DNA of 64,000 nucleotides, from NCBI RefSeq assembly GCF_000359745.1, contig NZ_AQHN01000096.1, positions 62,001 to 126,000 on the forward strand, written 5' to 3'. The notes beneath the pieces were generated by a model, which saw only the letters and a list, made by a program, of their open reading frames with translations, ran no database searches and was not told the DNA's origin. Positions within the stretch are counted from its first letter, which is position 1, and each line of letters begins with the position of its first letter. Origin of the DNA: Rhizobium freirei PRF 81. Its GTDB lineage: Bacteria > Pseudomonadota > Alphaproteobacteria > Rhizobiales > Rhizobiaceae. Shown in pieces: positions 60,057 to 64,000 of this stretch. A program made the translations under genes and the position numbers.

Positions 60057-60869
60057 ATGCACATTACAAAAATATTCGCAGCCGCCGGCTGCCTGGCCGG
60101 ACTCGTCTTCGTGAGCGGTGCGCAAGCACAGAGCATGTCGAACAACGAGGTGAAGGGTACGAACATTTCCAGGAAATGGCGTGGCACATCGGGACTGGTG
60201 ACGACTGGCCTCGATGGCAAAGTCATCTTCCTTTTTGGCGAGACGCAGCCGTCGGTCGTCTGCTCGCCGCTGCAGGTCTGCGATATCGAATTGCAAGGTG
60301 GCGAGATCGTTCGCGATGTTCTGGTTGGCGATACTGTTCGTTGGAAGGTGGAGCCCGCGACCTCCGGCACCACCGGCGGTCAGGCGATCCACCTGATCGT
60401 CAAGCCCTCGGAGGCCGGTCTCGTCACTTCCATGGTCGTCACGACGTCGCGGCGCACCTATCACGTCCAGCTGAAATCGCATCCGAGCCAGTACATGGCC
60501 CGCGTCGGCTTCGATTATCCGGAGGATGTCTCGACCAAGCTTGCCGATATCAACTCCCGGCTGGAGACCGGCGGCATTCCTGGAACCGCGCCCGACAAGC
60601 TGAACTTTTCTTACTCCATCAGTGGCAGCGCGCCCTGGAAGCCGAAGCGGGTCTATTCGGACGGCGCCAAGACCTACATCCAATTCTCGAAAACGGTCTC
60701 GAGCCAGGATGCGCCGGTTCTTTTCGTCGTCAGTGGTGGGCAGAACCGCATCGTCAACTACCGGATGAAGAACGACATGATGATCGTCGACTATGCGGTC
60801 GACAAAGCAATCCTCGTCTCCGGCGTCGGATGGCGGCAGCAGAAGATTACCATCCGGCGGGGAGGCTGA
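60057..60869 (+). CDS. trbG: Conjugal transfer protein TrbG (VirB9-like)
   Basis: The 270-residue secreted protein has a signal peptide ending near GAQAQS. N-terminal VirB9 motifs are KVIFLFGETQPSVVCSPLQV, then VCDIELQGGEIVRDVLVGDT. The C-terminal domain contains PKRVYSDGAKTYIQFSKTVS and a closing KITIRRGG. It is part of the outer-membrane core complex with TrbH and TrbI. It follows trbF by 17 bases and precedes trbH by three. Confidence 0.95.
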   Translation: MHITKIFAAAGCLAGLVFVSGAQAQSMSNNEVKGTNISRKWRGTSGLVTTGLDGKVIFLFGETQPSVVCSPLQVCDIELQGGEIVRDVLVGDTVRWKVEPATSGTTGGQAIHLIVKPSEAGLVTSMVVTTSRRTYHVQLKSHPSQYMARVGFDYPEDVSTKLADINSRLETGGIPGTAPDKLNFSYSISGSAPWKPKRVYSDGAKTYIQFSKTVSSQDAPVLFVVSGGQNRIVNYRMKNDMMIVDYAVDKAILVSGVGWRQQKITIRRGG

Positions 60870-60872
60870 ACC

Positions 60873-61313
60873 ATGCGCAAGCACCTCGCCATCATCATCA
60901 CCGCCGCCGCCATGCTTTCCAGCTGCCAGACGGCCGAGGACGGTCTCACGACCAATTCGGCACCCACCACTGTCACAGGTCCCGCCGCAAGTGCGATTGC
61001 CGGCGACATGGCAAGCCGGCTTGCCGAGCAGATCGGTCCCGCGGGCACGACGACCATCAAGATGGAGAAGGACGCTTCGGACTTCGCTACGGCGCTCGAG
61101 GCGGCGCTGAAAGGGTGGGGCTATACGGTCATCACCGACGGCAAGGCCGAGAAAGACGTCAAACCTGTCGAGCTTGCCTATTCGATCGACGGCGTGGATG
61201 GCCAGGTGCTTGCAAGGCTGTCGACGCCGTCCATCGCGCTGGGCAGGGCGTATACGGCAACGGCCGCAGGTGCTGTGCCGGCAAGCCCGCTCTCGATCAT
61301 GCAGCGCAATTGA
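60873..61313 (+). CDS. trbH: Conjugal transfer lipoprotein TrbH (VirB7-like role)
   Basis: The 146-residue protein begins with a lipoprotein signal (MRKHLAIIITAAAMLSSCQT, lipobox LSSC), so it should be anchored in the outer membrane. The mature part (MASRLAEQIGPAGTTTIKM, DGQVLARLSTPSIALGRAYT) matches TrbH. It stabilises the TrbG-TrbI core complex. It is followed after 12 bases by trbI. Confidence 0.93.
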   Translation: MRKHLAIIITAAAMLSSCQTAEDGLTTNSAPTTVTGPAASAIAGDMASRLAEQIGPAGTTTIKMEKDASDFATALEAALKGWGYTVITDGKAEKDVKPVELAYSIDGVDGQVLARLSTPSIALGRAYTATAAGAVPASPLSIMQRN

Positions 61314-61325
61314 GGGGAGGCGAGC

Positions 61326-62621
61326 ATGGTGCAATCTCTGCAGCTGGGCAGCTCGGGCCAGGCCGACGATCAGAAGGGTATGCGCCGTCTGAACCGTCTG
61401 CCAATCATCGTCGCCATCATCATCGTTGCGCTATTTGTCGGCGTCGTCGTCATCGGGCTTTCATGGCGCGGTCTCCCTTTCAATCGGAACAACGATCTGG
61501 ACAGCGCCTCGAATGCTCCCGCAACCAACTTCGGCGACCAGCTCAAGCGTGGTGTCACCGACGGCATCATCGGCGATCCGGAACAACGCGAAGTGTTCCA
61601 GCCGACGCCCGCCGTCGAACAGAAAGTCGCGAAGGAAACCGCCGTTGTTGATCGCACACCCACCCAGCGAGAGGAGCGGCGCCCGAGACTTGAATCGGAG
61701 GCGGAATGGAAGGCACGCCTGAAACGGGAGCAGGACGAACAGTATATCCGTGAAGCGCAACGGCAGCGCATGGCCCGGCTCCAGGCGCGGGCGACAGCTT
61801 TGGACTCGCCGTTGAAGGTGGATATTTCCGACATCGACAAGGCAGCCAACACCTCCAGAGAGTCCGACCGGCAGGCGACGACTGCCAATAGCGCCTCGGA
61901 CCTTTACGCCGCTGCCGTGAAGTCCGGTCTGATCGGGCAGAATGTCGATCCAAACGCTCAGACATCAAAGGAAGATTTCTTCAACCAGGACATCAAGGAC
62001 CTCGGCTATTTGCCGAACCGGGTCGTGCCGCAGATGTCAGCCTATGAGCTCAAGCGCGGCTCGGTCATTCCCGCCACCTTGGTCACGGGTCTCAACTCCG
62101 ACCTTCCCGGCCGGATCACCGCGCAGGTCAGTCAGAACGTCTATGACAGCGCCACCGGTTACCGGCTTCTGATCCCGCAGGGGGCAAAACTGTTCGGCCG
62201 CTATGATTCCAAGGTCTCTTTCGGCCAGGAACGTGTCCTCGTCGTCTGGACCGATCTCATCTTCCCGAATGGGGCAACGCTGCAAATCGGCGGCATGGCC
62301 GGTACGGAAGCCGAAGGATATGGCGGCTTCAAGGACAAGGTCGATCGGCATCTCTGGCGCACGTGGAGTTCTGCGGCGCTCATCGCGCTGATCGGAACCG
62401 GGATCGACATGTCGATGCCGCAAAGCTCGACGCTCGCGACGCAGGAGACCGCATCGGATGCGGCCCGCCGCAACTTCGCGGAGTCTTTTGGCAGGGTCGC
62501 AGAGCAGACCATCTCGAAGAACCTGAATGTGCAGCCGACCATCCAGATCCGCCCCGGCTACAAGTTCAACGTGCTCGTCGACCAGGATATTATATTTCCG
62601 TCGACCTACAGCAGAAACTGA
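61326..62621 (+). CDS. trbI: Conjugal transfer protein TrbI (VirB10-like)
   Basis: The 431-residue protein has an N-terminal membrane helix (LPIIVAIIIVALFVGVVVIGL), a proline/charge-rich periplasmic stretch and a C-terminal VirB10 beta-barrel domain. The barrel has KRGSVIPATLVTGLNSDLPG, GYRLLIPQGAKLFGRYD, NGATLQIGGMAGTEAEGYGG and the final IQIRPGYKFNVLVDQDIIF. It spans both membranes and senses ATP use by the motors. It is the last trb gene; traR follows after a gap with regulatory-looking sequence. Confidence 0.95.
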   Translation: MVQSLQLGSSGQADDQKGMRRLNRLPIIVAIIIVALFVGVVVIGLSWRGLPFNRNNDLDSASNAPATNFGDQLKRGVTDGIIGDPEQREVFQPTPAVEQKVAKETAVVDRTPTQREERRPRLESEAEWKARLKREQDEQYIREAQRQRMARLQARATALDSPLKVDISDIDKAANTSRESDRQATTANSASDLYAAAVKSGLIGQNVDPNAQTSKEDFFNQDIKDLGYLPNRVVPQMSAYELKRGSVIPATLVTGLNSDLPGRITAQVSQNVYDSATGYRLLIPQGAKLFGRYDSKVSFGQERVLVVWTDLIFPNGATLQIGGMAGTEAEGYGGFKDKVDRHLWRTWSSAALIALIGTGIDMSMPQSSTLATQETASDAARRNFAESFGRVAEQTISKNLNVQPTIQIRPGYKFNVLVDQDIIFPSTYSRN

Positions 62622-62944
62622 CGAACATCGTCCGACAGCTTCGCCGCCATTTCAGCCACCGACATGCCGCGCATGCCGGTGCAACATTGCAATCCCCGCA
62701 ATAACTTTCCTGACTTAGTCATCTTTTTAGTTCAAGGGGACTTGAAACTTGTCTTTTCGCAGGTAGTGCTAGGCGTACACGGCTAGAGGGACTGCTCCGC
62801 GCTACTCTGGCACCGTGGGTTGTGTCGAGATGCCTGTGGCTGATTGTGGCTATGGCTTGGCCGCCGGGCGGCGAGGCCTGTTCGAGTGTCTCGATGTGCC
62901 AGATCATGACCGACCTACAGGTCGATAAGACAGGAGAAACGCTG
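62622..62944. promoter_or_regulatory. Region between trbI and traR with tra-box-like site
   Basis: No gene is seen. TGCA-ACAT-TGCA at 62680-62691 has the TGCA-N4-TGCA core of TraR boxes. An inverted repeat TTCAAG-GGGA-CTTGAA lies at 62731-62746 and may be a weak terminator or operator. An open frame upstream of the proposed traR start (from 62822) is probably leader. Confidence 0.5.
62680..62691. promoter_or_regulatory. Candidate tra box core TGCA-N4-TGCA
   Basis: The site matches the symmetric core of the TraR recognition sequence, though the flanks are only partly palindromic. It is 59 bases after the trbI stop and about 250 bases before the traR start, so it could give autoregulation of traR. 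Confidence 0.4.
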
Positions 62945-63658
62945 GTGGATGGAGAATTTCGCTCGCTCGTCGACATGTTGGAAGCTGCGCAGGACGAGCT
63001 TACGATCAAAGGTGCCATGAAGCGCTTCGCAGAGGCCTGCGGCTACGAGCGGTTTGCCTATCTTCAAAAGGAAGGCGCCCAGATCAAGACCTTCAACACC
63101 TATCCAAAGCCATGGGAACGCACCTATCTCTCGGCCGATTACTCCAATATCGATCCCGTGGTGACGCAGGCAAAACGAAAAGGCGATATCTTCTTCTGGA
63201 CGGCGGACGATTGGAGACCGCGCGGCTCATCTGAGCTCAGAAAGTTTCGCAATGAATCGATCGAGCACGGAATCCGTTGCGGCATGACCATTCCCGTGGA
63301 AGGCAGCTACGGAACATCGATGATGCTGACCTTCGCATCCTCCGAAAGGAATGTGGAAGTGCCGGTCGCTTTCGACCCGAAAAAGGCGGTGCAATTGGTG
63401 ATGATGATCCACTATCGCTTGAAGATGATCGGCGGCAAGACCACGCTCAATCCAAAGCAGGCGCTGTCGCCGCGTGAAATGGACTGCTTGATCTGGGCGG
63501 CAAAAGGAAAGAGTACGCTTACAACCGCCAATTTGGTCGGCATCGCTTTCCGGACTGTGCAGCACCATCTCGATAAGGCGCGTGGCAAGCTCGGCGCCGA
63601 GTCGGTGCCGCATCTTGTGGCGATCGCCAAGGATCGGGGTTTGCTGCCTCCCAGCTAG
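62945..63658 (+). CDS. traR: TraR-like LuxR-family quorum-sensing regulator
   Basis: The 237-residue protein has an autoinducer-binding domain (about residues 10-165, with YLSADYSNIDPVVTQAKRKG, the Trp/Asp pocket residues in FFWTADDWRP and CGMTIPVEGSYG). A LuxR-type helix-turn-helix follows, ALSPREMDCLIWAAKGKS and VGIAFRTVQHHLDKARGKL. It should bind the TraI signal and activate transfer and replication genes. GTG at 62945 with GGAG eight bases before gives a length almost equal to TraR (234). Earlier starts at 62822, 62894 or 62906 remain possible. The antiactivator gene traM is convergent and overlaps its end by four bases. Confidence 0.9.
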   Translation: MDGEFRSLVDMLEAAQDELTIKGAMKRFAEACGYERFAYLQKEGAQIKTFNTYPKPWERTYLSADYSNIDPVVTQAKRKGDIFFWTADDWRPRGSSELRKFRNESIEHGIRCGMTIPVEGSYGTSMMLTFASSERNVEVPVAFDPKKAVQLVMMIHYRLKMIGGKTTLNPKQALSPREMDCLIWAAKGKSTLTTANLVGIAFRTVQHHLDKARGKLGAESVPHLVAIAKDRGLLPPS

Positions 63659-63975
63659 CTGACATCGTCATCGACCGGTACTTCCGGCACGAAGCCGAGT
63701 GCGTCGAGCATATCCGAAAGCGCGTCCTGCTGAGCTGCGGCCCTTGTTTGGCGCGCAAAATGCTCTTCCTGGAGCGTCTCCAGAACCGAACTGGCGATCG
63801 TAGGATCCTCGCTCGCGCGTATCCACTCCTCGTAGACGGCCTGATCGGCGGCAAGCAGACGGCGATGTTGGCGAATGGCGGCCACTGTCAGCGTCTCCAA
63901 TTCCGCCTTGTCCATCAAATCGTATCGAGGTTTCCTCTGGTCTCCTCCGGCTTGCGAGGAACCCGCATCTTGCAT
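63655..63975 (-). CDS. traM: TraR antiactivator TraM
   Basis: The 106-residue protein has the conserved helical segment KAELETLTVAAIRQHRRLLA (residues 23-42) and ends MLDALGFVPEVPVDD, as in TraM of Agrobacterium (102 residues). TraM binds TraR and prevents DNA binding, setting a threshold for quorum-dependent transfer. It is convergent with traR, the two stops overlapping. The ATG at 63975 is preceded by AAGGAAAAG. No other gene is seen to the right edge. Confidence 0.9.
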   Translation of the reverse strand: MQDAGSSQAGGDQRKPRYDLMDKAELETLTVAAIRQHRRLLAADQAVYEEWIRASEDPTIASSVLETLQEEHFARQTRAAAQQDALSDMLDALGFVPEVPVDDDVS

Positions 63976-64000
63976 TTCTTTTCCTTCCCAGATCGATGGA

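Noticed and set aside
1..64000. Insertion sequences, transposases and CRISPR arrays
   Set aside because: No DDE transposase motifs, no paired terminal inverted repeats and no regularly spaced repeats were seen by reading; a systematic self-comparison was not possible.

Overview
The window is about 64 kb of high-GC DNA from a rhizobial (Rhizobium/Agrobacterium/Ensifer-type) alphaproteobacterium, almost certainly part of a large conjugative plasmid. The main evidence is a complete repABC replication-partition cassette, with a counter-transcribed RNA between repB and repC, placed back to back with a quorum-sensing traI-trbBCDEJKLFGHI mating-pair operon. That operon is followed by a TraR-like regulator and its antiactivator TraM. 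This is the layout of Ti-type and related rhizobial plasmids. No relaxase or oriT is seen, so the DNA-processing tra genes probably lie to the right of the window.

Layout. (1) 1-7.4 kb: a sugar-acid (tetronate-type) catabolic operon with a GntR/FCD regulator, an isopropylmalate/tartrate-dehydrogenase-like enzyme, a small ABM-fold protein, a HAD dehalogenase-like enzyme, an aldehyde dehydrogenase, an OtnK-type kinase and an OtnC-type aldolase. It ends in a broken NAD-dependent epimerase, and the tail of another such enzyme enters at base 2. (2) 7.5-14.8 kb: a DUF3422 protein, a chemoreceptor and a TRAP transporter (fused DctQM plus DctP) with a clear terminator. The TRAP genes probably import the substrate of region 1. 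(3) 15-24.2 kb: a DNA-damage block with an imuA-imuB-dnaE2 mutagenesis cassette under a LexA-type box, a stand-alone ATP-dependent ligase and an intact SRAP (YedK/HMCES) gene. It also holds a small RNA with four CCUCCUCCC loops, two coupled small hypothetical genes and a broken second SRAP gene. dnaE2 changes frame exactly at its catalytic-Asp motif. (4) 24.3-27.3 kb: an exported endonuclease/phosphatase-fold protein and an amidohydrolase lipoprotein.

(5) 27.6-43 kb: an island that looks like defence or conflict genes. It holds a small protein coupled to a JAB-like peptidase, a possible HEPN-like protein, a Gabija-like OLD nuclease plus UvrD helicase pair, a patatin-like lipase with a small partner, and a tightly packed five-gene minus-strand operon (SIS-HAD, phosphoribosyltransferase, P-loop ATPase, unknown Rossmann-like protein, PfkB kinase). 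This operon is my best candidate for an undescribed system. (6) 43.2-48.3 kb: a DUF1612/RHE_PE00001-type plasmid protein and a tyrosine recombinase, divergent around a striking 14-bp-arm palindrome, plus two unrecognised genes, one with a possible PD-(D/E)xK core. (7) 48.4-64 kb: repCBA, then traI-trb, traR and traM.

All calls come from reading the sequence and from remembered family motifs. No database search was run.
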